Shown here: in pieces, positions 38,753-47,702 of the stretch | Layout: every line of letters begins with the position of its first letter | Numbering within the stretch: the stretch's first letter is position 1 | Source of the DNA: Trebonia sp963737285 | GTDB lineage: Bacteria; Actinomycetota; Actinomycetes; Streptosporangiales; Streptosporangiaceae | Direction: 5' to 3' | DNA: 64,000 bases | NCBI GenBank assembly: GCA_963737285.1 | Contig: CAVTRT010000003.1 | Location: forward strand, 3,906,001-3,970,000 | Position numbers and translations under genes: made by a program | Notes under the pieces: model-generated | Databases searched by the model: none | The model's input: the letters and a program-made list of their open reading frames with translations, nothing else | Told to the model about the DNA's origin: nothing

Positions 38753-39807
38753 GCGGCGACCTGGACCTGGAACAGCGGTACCGGCGGGTGCTGCGGCTGC
38801 TGCCGGGCTACTACCGGCAGCAATGGGAAGAGGACATGCTCGCCGCCTTCCTGGACAGCTGGCTAACCGGCGACCCGGAGGCGGACGCTTACATCATCAA
38901 GGCTGCCAGGCCCGGCTGGGCGGAGACCGCCAGCGTGGCCGGCCTGGCCGCCCGGCTGTACCTGGGCGCCGCGGGCACTCCGCGCCGGTACCTCGCCTGG
39001 GGCCAGGCCATCCGGCACGCTGTGCTCGCCGTGCTGCTAGTCCAGGCGACCCGGGGCCTTAACGTGCTCGTGTGGACGGCCTGGAGCCGCCATCTGCTCG
39101 GCTGGCTCCCCACGCCGCCCGCGAGCATAGCGGCCGGCACCCCTGCCGGCGTCTTGCCGCCCGCGGTGTGGTACCTGGTGGCCTACGCCTGGATCGTGAG
39201 CTTCGTGGCGCTGGCCCTCGGGCGTTATTACCGGACTGCCCAGGTCATCGCCGCGCTGGCCATCATCCCCGACCTGATCTCGCTGGTGCAGGGCGACCTC
39301 ACCCGGGCCTTCCAGGGGCCGTCGCTGGGGCCATGGGCCTTCTGGGTCCTGCTCAACCTCGCCCCGGTCCTGGCAATGACCGCGTTCCACCGGGACGCCC
39401 CGCCTGCTCCGCGCTGGCCCTGGCTGCTGGCACTGCCCGCCACCTACCTCCTGGTGGCCGTGCCGCTAACGGCGCTCCAGGCGACCGGCAACTCCGCCTG
39501 GGTGCCGGACTTTCCCGGGCTGTACTGCGTCCTGGTCGCCCTCGCCTGCCTGGCGCACGCGCCGAGGGCATGGTCCCGCCAGGCCGCTGGCTCGGGCACA
39601 TGGTCGCTGACCCTGACGCTGCTGGCCGCCGACGCCGGGACGTACCGGATCTTCTCGATCACCGACTACCTGCACGACCCGCACCTGATCCAGATAAGCC
39701 TGGCGGAACTGCTGATCCTGGTCATCGCCGTCGCGCTGGTCGCCCCCGACGCCGCCCGCGCCCAGGCAGCCACGCCCGCGCCGCAGCCGTATCCGCAACT
39801 AGGATGA
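38749..39807 (+). CDS. PadR-associated multi-pass membrane protein
   Basis: 352 residues from a GTG overlapping the padR stop. The N-terminus (LEQRYRRVLRLLPGYYRQQWEEDM) matches the protein at 12346. About eight helices follow. It probably acts as the sensor or target membrane protein of the PadR pair; function unknown. The stop overlaps the next gene by ATGA. Confidence 0.85.
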   Translation: MSGDLDLEQRYRRVLRLLPGYYRQQWEEDMLAAFLDSWLTGDPEADAYIIKAARPGWAETASVAGLAARLYLGAAGTPRRYLAWGQAIRHAVLAVLLVQATRGLNVLVWTAWSRHLLGWLPTPPASIAAGTPAGVLPPAVWYLVAYAWIVSFVALALGRYYRTAQVIAALAIIPDLISLVQGDLTRAFQGPSLGPWAFWVLLNLAPVLAMTAFHRDAPPAPRWPWLLALPATYLLVAVPLTALQATGNSAWVPDFPGLYCVLVALACLAHAPRAWSRQAAGSGTWSLTLTLLAADAGTYRIFSITDYLHDPHLIQISLAELLILVIAVALVAPDAARAQAATPAPQPYPQLG

Positions 39808-40391
39808 AAAGGGTCCAGGACATGTTGTCGTTCCAGCCCCCGTCGCGCCTGTCGACCGCCGCGGCCAGCGTGCTAGCCGCGGGCCTCATGCTCACGGCTG
39901 CCAGCTGCAGCCACCTGACTCCGCTAGGGCCGGCCGCCGATATACCGCAGCCACACCAGCTGCGGTCACCGATCGTGCTGCGAGCCATGCGCGCCCAGAA
40001 CCTCACGCCAGCCGACGGGTGCCCGGCCGGCTTCACCAAGCTCTCCGCGCCGGGCCAAAGTCCCGGGTGCTACCGCCCGCTCGGCGCGCCGGTGACGATC
40101 ACCTCCGCAGCGGTCTCCCCAGGCCCCACAGCCGGGCCGGCCAGCCCCGCGGACGCGCCCCCCACCGCGTACGGACTCCTCATCACCGTCCCCGCCGCCG
40201 ATCGGGCGGAGCTTACCGCGGTCGCCACGCAGGCCTCTGACTACCAGGGCGCCGTCGACATCAGCGTCGCCGGCAAGACCTGGGCACTCCCCACGACGCC
40301 AGCGCCAATCACGCATGGCCAGCTCACAATAATGCTGCCCAGCAGGAATCAAGCTCTCCAGCTTCAGCGCATACTGGCCTCGTCTGGCTGA
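39804..40391 (+). CDS. Lipoprotein with SecDF P1-head-like domain
   Basis: 195 residues. The lipoprotein signal ends at LTAASC (lipobox). A Pro-rich spacer follows. The C-terminal ~75 residues (YGLLITVPAADRAELTAVAT to ALQLQRILASSG) resemble the head of the SecD periplasmic domain, a module seen in isolated actinobacterial lipoproteins. It is the third gene of the padR operon, coupled by ATGA. Confidence 0.65.
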   Translation: MKRVQDMLSFQPPSRLSTAAASVLAAGLMLTAASCSHLTPLGPAADIPQPHQLRSPIVLRAMRAQNLTPADGCPAGFTKLSAPGQSPGCYRPLGAPVTITSAAVSPGPTAGPASPADAPPTAYGLLITVPAADRAELTAVATQASDYQGAVDISVAGKTWALPTTPAPITHGQLTIMLPSRNQALQLQRILASSG

Positions 40392-40406
40392 AGGAAATGG
40401 TTCCTC

Positions 40407-40490
40407 ATGCGCGCCGCCACCGTAGTCCTGGTACTAACGGCTGCCGCGGTCCTGGTGATCATCTCCCTGATCATCGTGACGCATAGCTAG
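40407..40490 (+). CDS. 27-residue single-helix membrane peptide
   Basis: ATG at 40407 with AAGGAA 10 bp upstream, 15 bp after the lipoprotein stop. Almost the whole peptide is one hydrophobic helix (VVLVLTAAAVLVIISLIIV) ending THS. It could be a small regulatory membrane peptide of the padR operon. Confidence 0.45.
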   Translation: MRAATVVLVLTAAAVLVIISLIIVTHS

Positions 40491-41137
40491 CCCCGACCTT
40501 CCGCGAACCCGACCCGGCCGACGCGCACGACTGGCTCTGCGGTGGGACGCCTGGACACTCGCGCTGGCTCACCGGACGGACGTTGGACGGCCCGGTGGGC
40601 GCGTCCGGGATCCTCTGTGGCGCCTCGATTACCCTTTCCAGGGAAAGTTGCATCAGATGCAATTCTGCTCATTTTCAGCTCGGTGGCATGCGCGACAAAG
40701 GGACAGCCGGGCAGTGTGTGCAGTTCTGCCGCGGTAGTCAAGGCGAGCGATTCCCTCTGATGGCCAGCCACCAGCGCCCCGCCGTCAAGGCCCTCGCTGG
40801 CTAGCGCTCCGACCTGATGAGGCCAGCCTCAGCGGCGAGCGCGTCTACCCGGTCATTGCGCTGAGGACCCGGAGTCGGCAGAGGCGTTCGTCCGGGGAAC
40901 TACCGGCGGCTGCGCGTCGGCCGCTACCGCGTCCTGTACGTCGTCGAAGACGTCGTCACCATAGTCCGTGTCGACCGCCTGACGTGACTGGCGGAAGAAC
41001 GGCAAACCGAATCATCGCAGTGAAACTTGGGCCGTGCCGCTCGACGTGAAGTCTGCGATCCCGGGCACGGCGGCAGCGGGTCCTGAGAACAAGTCTGAGC
41101 GGTATCACCCTGTCCTGGTCGCTAGCGACCAAGATCT
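40491..41137. other. Decayed intergenic stretch
   Basis: 647 bp between two operons. Apart from the RelE-like remnant at 40892-40987, no frame shows a credible protein. Confidence 0.45.
40892..40987 (+). pseudogene. RelE/ParE toxin C-terminal remnant
   Basis: The frame reads PGNYRRLRVGRYRVLYVVED and on to a stop at 40985-40987. This is the conserved C-terminal core of RelE-type mRNA interferases. The upstream half is missing or out of frame, and no antitoxin is recognisable. Confidence 0.6.
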
Positions 41138-41800
41138 CTAGGGCTTCTTGTCGAGCCGCTCCATGCTCCACAGCGTCTCGCTCAGCGAGAGCCGCGGCAC
41201 CCCGCCTGCGGCGCGGCGGCGGTCAGCGTCGGCCAGGTTGGCCATGACGTACCCGAGTTGGTCGGCGCTCGCCCATTCCTCCCGGTGGACAACCGTGCCG
41301 TCGCTGCGCACGATGACGGCGCAGAACGGCAGTCCCCCGTAGGCCAGGTGAGCGGTTCCGGCCAGGTCGTCGACGGCAACGGTCATCGTCAGGCCGAGAT
41401 CGCGCTGGAGCATCCTGGCCGCCGTGAGCTTGTCGTCCATGGTCTGGTGGGCCGGGAACCTGCCCTGCGGCAGGTCCTCGCCCGGGTGCACCTCCCGCGT
41501 GTAGATGAAGATCATCCGGAAGCCGGGTAGATCGCGCGCGGCCAGCTGCTCGATCTCGGGAAGCTCGCGGACGCACGGCGGCGCGCTGTAGCACCCAAAG
41601 ATCAGCACCACGTGCCCGTCGCGGAGCAACTCGCTCAGGTCGGCCGCCTGCCCGTCCAGCGTGGGGAGCTTGAAGCCCGGTGCCCGCATCCCCACGCGCA
41701 GCGCCTCCCCCGTATACGCGCGGCGGGCGGCCCGGTTGACCTCACGGTAATAGGCGGTGATGTTGTAATGCTCCGCCGCCGGACTGAGCTCCGTTGCCAT
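41138..41800 (-). CDS. Redoxin-fold protein resembling iodothyronine deiodinase family
   Basis: 220 residues from the ATG at 41800 (TAGGAG upstream). Thioredoxin fold: GMRAPGFKLPTLDG, VVLIFGCYSAPPCVRELPEIEQL, FIYTREVHPGEDLP, QTMDDKLTAARMLQRDLGL. The last two motifs are characteristic of deiodinase-like redoxins. Where deiodinases have (Se)Cys in a TCPPF context, this protein has YSAPPC, so the active cysteine is shifted or replaced. It could be a peroxidase-like or dehalogenation-related protein. Divergent from the aldo-keto reductase. Confidence 0.65.
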   Translation of the reverse strand: MATELSPAAEHYNITAYYREVNRAARRAYTGEALRVGMRAPGFKLPTLDGQAADLSELLRDGHVVLIFGCYSAPPCVRELPEIEQLAARDLPGFRMIFIYTREVHPGEDLPQGRFPAHQTMDDKLTAARMLQRDLGLTMTVAVDDLAGTAHLAYGGLPFCAVIVRSDGTVVHREEWASADQLGYVMANLADADRRRAAGGVPRLSLSETLWSMERLDKKP

Positions 41801-41910
41801 CAAATGCTCCTAGTGAATCTCGCGCCAGACCTCGAAAGGTCAAACCATATGAACTATAGTCCAATCATCGGCTGGAGCCCAGCGTCGGTCACCGCGAGAG
41901 GGTCGGACAC
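41801..41910. promoter_or_regulatory. Divergent promoter, redoxin / aldo-keto reductase
   Basis: 110 bp with ggtcaaaccatatgaactatagtc. ACCATA is half of the regulon-type operator (TATGGT inverted), and ACTATAGT is palindromic. Control by the same FadR-type regulator is possible but weaker than at other sites. Confidence 0.4.
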
Positions 41911-42921
41911 ATGAATCAGGCATCCCTGGTAAAGCGCACTCTGCAGGAAGGCGGCCCCACCGTCTCGGCCATGGGACTCGGCTGCATGGGCATGTCGAGC
42001 GCCTACGGCCCCACCGACCGCCAGGAGTCGATCGCCACGATCAGGAGCGCACTTGAGGTGGGCGTCAACCTCTTCGATACCGCCGACGCGTACGGCGGCG
42101 GGCACAACGAGGAGCTCGTGGGCGAGGCGCTGTCGGGCGTCCGGGACCAGGCCGTCATCGCGACCAAGTTCGGCATCGAGGTCTCCGGCGACGGCACCCG
42201 CCGGATCAACGGGCGTCCCGAGTACGTGCGGTCATGCGCCGAGGCGTCCCTGCGCCGCCTGGGCACCGACGTGATCGACATCTACTACCAGCACCGCATC
42301 GACAAGACCGTGCCGATCGAGGAGACCGTGGGGGCGATGAGCGAGCTGGTCGCCGCCGGCAAGGTGCGCTACCTGGGACTCTCGCAGGCCAGCGCGCGCA
42401 GCATAGAGCGCGCCTTTGCCGTCCACCCGATTGCCGTGCTGCAGACTGAGTGGTCGATCTGGACGAGGGACCTTGAGGGTCCGGTGCTCGACACGGCGCG
42501 CCGACTCGGGATCGGGATCGTTGCCTACTGCCCGCTGGGCCGCGGGTTCCTCGCCGGAGCCGTCACCGCCCGGGAGACGCTCGCCCCCACCGACGTCCGC
42601 CTGAAGTTGCCGCGGTTCTCGGACGAGAACCTGCCGCAGAACGTGGCGACCCTGTCCGCCCTGCAGGATCTCGCGCAGCGCAAGGGCATCACCGTCGCCC
42701 AGCTCGCGCTGGCCTGGGTGCTGTCGCGGGGCCCGGACGTCGTGCCCATCCCAGGCACGAAGCGCTCCCGTTACCTGGCCGAGAACGCCGCGGCCACTCG
42801 GGTGACGCTGACCAGCGACGAGCTTGCGTTCATCGAGAGCCTGCAGCCCGCCACGTGGGCCGGACAGCGATCCTCGGGGAAGCTGACGCAGGGCTTCGGC
42901 GACAGCCCGGAAGCGGCCTGA
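41911..42921 (+). CDS. Aldo/keto reductase (AKR13-like)
   Basis: 336 residues. The catalytic tetrad is visible: Asp/Tyr in FDTADAYGGGHNEE, Lys in IATKFGI, His in IDIYYQHRID. The NADPH-binding end is present (VPIPGTKRSRYLAENAAA). It probably reduces or oxidises an aldehyde or ketone intermediate of the catabolic island. It is followed after 9 bp by the cyclodeaminase-family gene on the same strand. Confidence 0.92.
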   Translation: MNQASLVKRTLQEGGPTVSAMGLGCMGMSSAYGPTDRQESIATIRSALEVGVNLFDTADAYGGGHNEELVGEALSGVRDQAVIATKFGIEVSGDGTRRINGRPEYVRSCAEASLRRLGTDVIDIYYQHRIDKTVPIEETVGAMSELVAAGKVRYLGLSQASARSIERAFAVHPIAVLQTEWSIWTRDLEGPVLDTARRLGIGIVAYCPLGRGFLAGAVTARETLAPTDVRLKLPRFSDENLPQNVATLSALQDLAQRKGITVAQLALAWVLSRGPDVVPIPGTKRSRYLAENAAATRVTLTSDELAFIESLQPATWAGQRSSGKLTQGFGDSPEAA

Positions 42922-42930
42922 GGGGGAGCC

Positions 42931-43905
42931 ATGCTGGTACTTGACGAAGCTGACATCGACCGGCTGCTGACCATTGACGACGCGCTGCCCGCGGTGCGCT
43001 CGGCGCTGCTCGACGTGTACGAGGGAACCGCCGTCAACCTGCCTAAGCGGCGGGCCACGCTGCAGGGCGAGACGCTGCACTCGATCGGCGCCGTGCTGCG
43101 GACGGGCGAGGGCGCGGACAACACGTGGCACGGGGCGACGGTCTATGTCTCTGGGAGCGTCCGCGATCACTGGACGCTGGTCTTCAACGGGAAGGGCCTG
43201 GCCGCCGCAGTGGCGGGGAAGCTGCTGAGCCGCCTGCGGACCGGCGCGGCGACCGGCGTGTCCGCCGATGCCCTGGCCGCGCCCGGCCCGGTCACCGTCG
43301 CCTGCCTGGGGGCGGGCTATCAGGCGTGGACTCAGGTGGAGGCGGTCTCCCGGGTGCGGCAGATCGGCAAGCTGCTCGTCTGGAGCCGGACCCGGGAGCG
43401 GGCGGAGAGCTTCGCGGCCCGGGTGAGCGACCGGCAGGGGCTTGCGGCGACCCCGGTCAGCGACGTCGCCGCCGCTGTGGCGGACGCGGACATCGTCATC
43501 GCCATCACCAAGGCACGCGATCCCGTCGTGCTGGGCAGGGACATCCAGCCGGGTGCCCATGTCATCCTTGCCGGCTCCAGCCACGTCGACCGCAGGGAAG
43601 CCGACGCCGACCTGTTCGCCCGGGCCTCGGCCGTGTTCACCGACGACCTCGACCTCGCCCGCGCGCACAGCGGAGACCTGATCGCGGCGGTCGAGAGCGG
43701 GGCGCTGCGCTGGGCGGACGTCCGCCACCTTGGCGCGGCGCTCAGCGGGCCGGGCGCGGCTTTTCGCAGCGAGACGCCCAACGGGATCTCCGTCTTCTGC
43801 AACCACGGCGTCGGCAGCTGGGACCTCGCGCTCGCGATGACCGCCATCAGCCGCGCCAGGTCAAATGGCGCTGGAACCGAGCTGGACCTCGTGTCGGGCT
43901 GGTGA
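42931..43905 (+). CDS. Ornithine cyclodeaminase/mu-crystallin family protein
   Basis: 324 residues. Dinucleotide-binding motif LGAGYQAWTQVEAV, the Lys region FNGKGLAAAVAGK and the distal DDLDLARAHSGDL match the family. Members are NAD(P)-dependent imine or amino-acid reductases/dehydrogenases; the substrate is not predictable here. GGGGGAGCC precedes the ATG. Operon with the aldo/keto reductase. Confidence 0.85.
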   Translation: MLVLDEADIDRLLTIDDALPAVRSALLDVYEGTAVNLPKRRATLQGETLHSIGAVLRTGEGADNTWHGATVYVSGSVRDHWTLVFNGKGLAAAVAGKLLSRLRTGAATGVSADALAAPGPVTVACLGAGYQAWTQVEAVSRVRQIGKLLVWSRTRERAESFAARVSDRQGLAATPVSDVAAAVADADIVIAITKARDPVVLGRDIQPGAHVILAGSSHVDRREADADLFARASAVFTDDLDLARAHSGDLIAAVESGALRWADVRHLGAALSGPGAAFRSETPNGISVFCNHGVGSWDLALAMTAISRARSNGAGTELDLVSGW

Positions 43906-44044
43906 TCTTGTCACGGCCTGATACGGCAATGGCCGCTAGCCGGGCAGGCGGCAGGCCACCTTCCGGTTCTAGGCACGCCCGCAGGACGCTCGCGGCGGCG
44001 CTGACCGTGGGGTAGTCCTCAGCGCTGCCCGGCGTGAACCGGGC

Positions 44045-44091
44045 GCAGGTCGTCATCGCGGCGGCCCGGGACCGCCGCGATGACGACCTGC
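44045..44091. terminator. Long hairpin, perfect 20-bp stem
   Basis: Positions 44045-44064 pair without mismatch to 44072-44091, with the seven-base loop cccggga. It lies 140 bp after the cyclodeaminase-family stop and before the next promoter. It is very likely a transcription terminator/insulator, although no T-run follows. Confidence 0.65.
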
Positions 44092-44097
44092 GGCACG

Positions 44098-44160
44098 GCG
44101 CTGCATGGCAGGAACATGGACCGTGCGAACCCGCCCCACAGGTGGAACGGTCGCCAAAAG
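44098..44160 (-). pseudogene. Zn-alcohol dehydrogenase fragment
   Basis: On the minus strand this reads FHLWGGFARSMFLPCS, matching YHLWGGFAQYMYLPWN inside the intact dehydrogenase at 57516-58631. 21 bases (gcgaacccgccccacaggtgg) are identical at both places. It is a short relic of a second dehydrogenase gene. Confidence 0.6.
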
Positions 44161-44166
44161 GTCTTA

Positions 44167-44178
44167 TGGTATGACATT
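44167..44178 (+). promoter_or_regulatory. TGGTATGACATT operator half
   Basis: Identical 12-mer to that found (inverted) at 50921-50932, and a close match to the 25 and 27 kb operators. It lies 21 bp before the 44199 start. Confidence 0.55.
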
Positions 44179-44198
44179 TACTCTGGTACCCTGAGGTC

Positions 44199-45146
44199 AT
44201 GCCGGACGTAATCCTCAAAGCCGTCACCCGCATGCAGGGCTGCACCGAGGCGATCAAGAACGGGACGGTCACGCCCCGCCATTTCGGCTTGTCCTTCGAA
44301 GATGTGCCAGTCCTCATTCAGGCGTTCCGCCGCATGGTCCGCTCGCTGGAGTTCGACGTCAGCGAGATGGCGTTCAGCACCTACCTCTGCGCCAGGGCGC
44401 ACGGGGTACCGGTTACCGCGCTGCCGGTCTTCCTGGTACGCGGCTTCCACCATGCCGCCATCGTGCGCGCCGCAGCCAGCGCCATCACCGATCCGCGTGA
44501 GCTCGAGGGGCGCCGGGTCGGCGTCAACCGCGGCTACACCGTCACCACCGGCGTATGGGCCCGCGGCATCCTGGCCGACCAGTACGGCGTCGACCTGGAG
44601 AAGGTCATCTGGGTCCGGTCCGGGGATGAGCACGTGGCCCAGTACCAGCCGCCGTCAAATGTCGTGCCGCTGGAGCCCGGCGGCGACATGGCGGGCCTGG
44701 TCGCCGCCGGCGAGCTGGCAGCCGGCATCGGCATCACCGCGGAGGGCCGCGCCGATCTCGCCCCGCTGATACCGGATCCGCAAGAGGCCGGCTACGCCGC
44801 GCTCCGGGACCGGGGCTTCTACCCGATCAACCACCTCGTCGTGGTGCGCGACGATATGCTCGCGCGGTACCCGGACCTGGCGGCGGACCTGTTCTTCGCT
44901 TATGCCGAGGCCAAGAACCAGTACGTGGCGCGGCTGCGGGCAGGGATAGCCAGCCCCGACGCGAACGACCTCATGTACGGGCGCGTCATGCAGCTGACGG
45001 GCACCGATCCCCTGCCGTTCGGGATAGCACCCAACACGCTGATGATCGAGCAGCTCATGGAATACGCGGTCAGCCAGCACATCCTCGACAAGCCCTTCGC
45101 GGTGGACGAGGTGTTCGCGGTCGGCACGCACGACCTGACCGCGTGA
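44199..45146 (+). CDS. 4,5-dihydroxyphthalate decarboxylase (Pht5)-like protein, NMT1/THI5 fold
   Basis: 315 residues, no signal peptide, so unlikely to be an ABC binding protein. The family markers FDVSEMAFSTYL, FLVRGFHHAAI, ELEGRRVGVNRGYTVTTGVWARGILADQYG and FYPINHLVVVRDDML are those of cytosolic Pht5-like decarboxylases. A role in decarboxylating an aromatic dicarboxylate fits the Rieske oxygenase and LigJ/LigK. A frameshifted paralogue is at 58808-59798. Confidence 0.75.
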   Translation: MPDVILKAVTRMQGCTEAIKNGTVTPRHFGLSFEDVPVLIQAFRRMVRSLEFDVSEMAFSTYLCARAHGVPVTALPVFLVRGFHHAAIVRAAASAITDPRELEGRRVGVNRGYTVTTGVWARGILADQYGVDLEKVIWVRSGDEHVAQYQPPSNVVPLEPGGDMAGLVAAGELAAGIGITAEGRADLAPLIPDPQEAGYAALRDRGFYPINHLVVVRDDMLARYPDLAADLFFAYAEAKNQYVARLRAGIASPDANDLMYGRVMQLTGTDPLPFGIAPNTLMIEQLMEYAVSQHILDKPFAVDEVFAVGTHDLTA

Positions 45147-45177
45147 CCGCCGGTCCCCGGCGCTGAAGGACGAACGG

Positions 45178-45360
45178 ATGCGGATCGCCCGCGCGCACAA
45201 CGACGCGAACGTGCTCGTCATCGGCGCCAAGATCGTCGCACCCGACCTGGCCGCGACGCACGCAGGCATGGCTGGAGACCCCGTTCAAGGGCGGAGTGCA
45301 CGCCCGCAGGCTAGAGCAGATAGCAGCCCTCGAACGGGGCGAGCCGCTCAGCCTGAGCTG
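45178..45360 (+). pseudogene. Ribose-5-phosphate isomerase B (RpiB/LacB) C-terminal remnant
   Basis: Starts MRIARAHNDANVLVIGAKIV, which corresponds to about residue 100 of RpiB, and after a one-base insertion near 45268 continues TQAWLETPFKGGVHARRLEQ to a stop at 45358-45360. The first two thirds of the gene are missing. Confidence 0.7.
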
Positions 45361-46206
45361 ACCGAGTCAAGGAACTCAAGGACTCGGGCCGGGAGCGTCA
45401 CCTCGTCCTGGGCGCTGACCGGGACGTCCCAGTACTGCGCGCCGGGCAGGCACTCCTGCAGGTAGCGGGCGGCGGACGTCGCGTGCGAGGTGTCCTGCCC
45501 GGGCACGATGAGCGCGGGCACGGCGAGCCCCATCAGGTCCTCCGGCTCCGGGCCCGGCACGGTGTCCGTGTCGAACAGTGTCCGCGCCATCGCCGCGACG
45601 GTTGCCTCGTACAGTCGCTGATCGCGTGCGGCGTAGGCGACCGCGAAGCTCTCGTCGCGGGCGGCGACGGTGCCCCACAGTCCGACACGCGGATCCTGGC
45701 CGAACGCCTGCCCGCTGGAGCGCGCGAGCTCAACCACCCCGGTGCAGCCCATGCTCGGCGACGTACGCCAGGTGACGGGTGAACCGCTCCTGCTGGCGGA
45801 TCCGGTAACGCGCGCCGCCGGCGGGCGACAGCAGCACCAGGGACGCCGTCGCCCCCGGGTAGCGGGCCGCGAACTCGGCGACGACCGAGCACCCGGCGCA
45901 CCCGCCCGCGACGTGCGCGCGGGAGATGCCCAGGTAGTCGAGGAGGCCCTTGCCCTGGGCCGCGTAATCCTGCCAGGTGATCCGCTCCACGCGCCCGCCC
46001 GACTCGCCGGCCTCACGGCGGTCAAAGGTGATGCACGTGTAGTTCTTCGCCAGCTGCCCGAGAACCCCGGTCTTCTTGTACAGGCCGAGCGTCCGCCAGT
46101 TCTCCAGCCGCGCGTCGAACCCTCCGGGAGAGAACATCAGCAGCGGTGGCCCGTCGCCGAGCAACTCGTACCGCGTGGCTAGGCCGGCAATGTCGGCGAT
46201 GGGCAT
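45348..46206 (-). pseudogene. Alpha/beta hydrolase (single frameshift)
   Basis: About 285 residues when joined. GDGPPLLMFSPGGFDARLENW, TFDRREAGESGGRV, GGCAGCSVVAEFAARYP (nucleophile elbow GCAGCS, Ser or Cys) and a C-terminal His in QDTSHATSAARYL are typical. The frame breaks near 45740; removing one C from caccggggtgg gives HGVVELARSSG. It may hydrolyse an ester or C-C bond in the pathway. It lies downstream of the Rieske gene on the same strand. Confidence 0.75.
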
Positions 46207-46230
46207 GGAGTGCTTTCCTTTCAGTGGGCT

Positions 46231-47655
46231 TCAGTCGATCGGGCGGGAGTGGACGTCACCCTGACAGGGCTGGCCGAGCGCTCGGCCGGCGTGGCGACCT
46301 GGTAGTCCCAGGCCGCCACGTCGGCGATCTTGCGTCCGTCCCGCCCGTTCTGCCACTGCCTGTAACACCGACGCGTGCTGGACACCGGGGCGAACGGTCA
46401 GCGCGTCCGCGCACCCCTCGACGAAGCTCAGCTCGCGGGGCAAGACCACGGCCGCCGAGCGCACCCGCTGGTGCTCTACGTCGACGCCCGGAGGTCGCGT
46501 GCCGTTGTCGCGCAGGGCCTCCACCGCGCTCCAGAGCTTGCGCCGGGCCATGATGATGCCACTGTCGGTGGAGACCAGCCGCTCCTTCGTTCGGTCGACT
46601 ATCGGGCCCATGCTCTCCTGCAAGGACGCGTCCTGCATGGAGATGCCCTTGATCCCCGAGTAGGTATCGCCGCGCCGCTGGGCCTCCCGGTCCATCATGT
46701 AGTCGTTGTCCTTGTTCTGCAGGGGCCGGAACGTCCCGGGGACGAACTCGTTGTGCACGCCCTTGCCGTCCCGCATCGCCTGGATCTCCTCCGGGCGCAG
46801 CTCCCGGAGGGGGTGGTAGTCGTAGGTGAACACCCAGCAGTTCTCGTCGTCGATCGGGATCCAGAAGTGGCCGTGGATCGGATGGTCCCCGCGCGGCGGG
46901 ATCATCGTGAAGCTCGGCATCACCCACGGCGTGATCCGCCAGTAGTAATGCCCCTCTTCGGCGTTGCGCCGGACGCCGATGAACAGGCCGCCATCCGACT
47001 CCACCACCTCGAAGAACGGCTTCCTGTCGGCGAGGTTGTACTTATTGCCCTGCGCACCCTTGAAGAGCGGGTCGTTCTTCAGGCCGTCGGCGTGCAGCCA
47101 GGAAACGTGACTGGAGTCGATGCCGCCCTCCAGCGCCTGCAGCCAGTTGCACTCCTGCCAGCGCTTGGAGGTGAACGTCTGCCCGGCGGGCACCCGGGCG
47201 AACTCCCACTGCGGCAAGTCCGGGGTACTCGCCGGGTCGCCCATGTACGTCCACAGCACGTCGCCGATCTTGACCAGTGGATAGCTCTTCAGCCGTACCT
47301 TGCGGCACAGCGCGCTCTCCCGCTCGGCGGGCTCGGACGGGATCTCGACGCACTGGCCGTTCACGTCGTACTTCCACCCGTGGTACGGGCAGCGCAGCCC
47401 GGACTCCTCGTTGCGCCCGAACCACAGCGACACGCCGCGATGCGCGCAGAACTCGTCGATCAGCCCGTACCGTCCCTCGGCGTCACGGAAGGCGATGAGC
47501 CGCTCCGACAAGAGCTTGACCCGGACCGGCGCGCAGTCGTTGTCCGGAAGTTCTTCCGCCAGCAGCGCTGGGATCCAGTACTGCCGGAACAGGTCGCCCA
47601 TCGGCGTACCCGGCCCTGTCTGGGTGAGGAGGTCATTGATTTCCGGTTTGAGCAT
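46231..47655 (-). CDS. Rieske non-heme iron oxygenase, large subunit (phthalate 4,5-dioxygenase-like)
   Basis: 474 residues. The Rieske cluster is C70-x-H72 and C89-PY-H92 (CAH to CPYHGWKYD). The mononuclear iron site is D-x2-H-x4-H (GIDSSHVSWLH). The N-terminus MLKPEINDLLTQTGPGTPMGD and overall plan match phthalate 4,5-dioxygenase and related oxygenases. The last ~45 residues (after HASV) do not look native: that DNA is a fragment of a PanB-like gene read in the wrong frame. Electrons probably come from the ferredoxin and reductase upstream. Confidence 0.88.
   Translation of the reverse strand: MLKPEINDLLTQTGPGTPMGDLFRQYWIPALLAEELPDNDCAPVRVKLLSERLIAFRDAEGRYGLIDEFCAHRGVSLWFGRNEESGLRCPYHGWKYDVNGQCVEIPSEPAERESALCRKVRLKSYPLVKIGDVLWTYMGDPASTPDLPQWEFARVPAGQTFTSKRWQECNWLQALEGGIDSSHVSWLHADGLKNDPLFKGAQGNKYNLADRKPFFEVVESDGGLFIGVRRNAEEGHYYWRITPWVMPSFTMIPPRGDHPIHGHFWIPIDDENCWVFTYDYHPLRELRPEEIQAMRDGKGVHNEFVPGTFRPLQNKDNDYMMDREAQRRGDTYSGIKGISMQDASLQESMGPIVDRTKERLVSTDSGIIMARRKLWSAVEALRDNGTRPPGVDVEHQRVRSAAVVLPRELSFVEGCADALTVRPGVQHASVLQAVAERAGRTQDRRRGGLGLPGRHAGRALGQPCQGDVHSRPID
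46262..46355 (-). pseudogene. N-terminal fragment of a PanB-like gene, overlapping the Rieske tail
   Basis: In the frame not used by the Rieske gene the DNA reads QNGRDGRKIADVAAWDYQVA, which matches KKRDGEKIVGVVAWDYQAAT near the start of the PanB-like protein at 59839-60660. It marks a deletion junction at about 46355-46366. Confidence 0.65.
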
Positions 47656-47702
47656 TACCGTCCTGTCTCTCGGCTGTCTCTCGGGAGCCGGCCACGGGCA
47701 GT

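Noticed and set aside
42232..43806. 524-codon minus-strand frame
   Set aside because: Shadow of the cyclodeaminase-family and aldo/keto reductase genes; low-complexity Arg/Gly composition.
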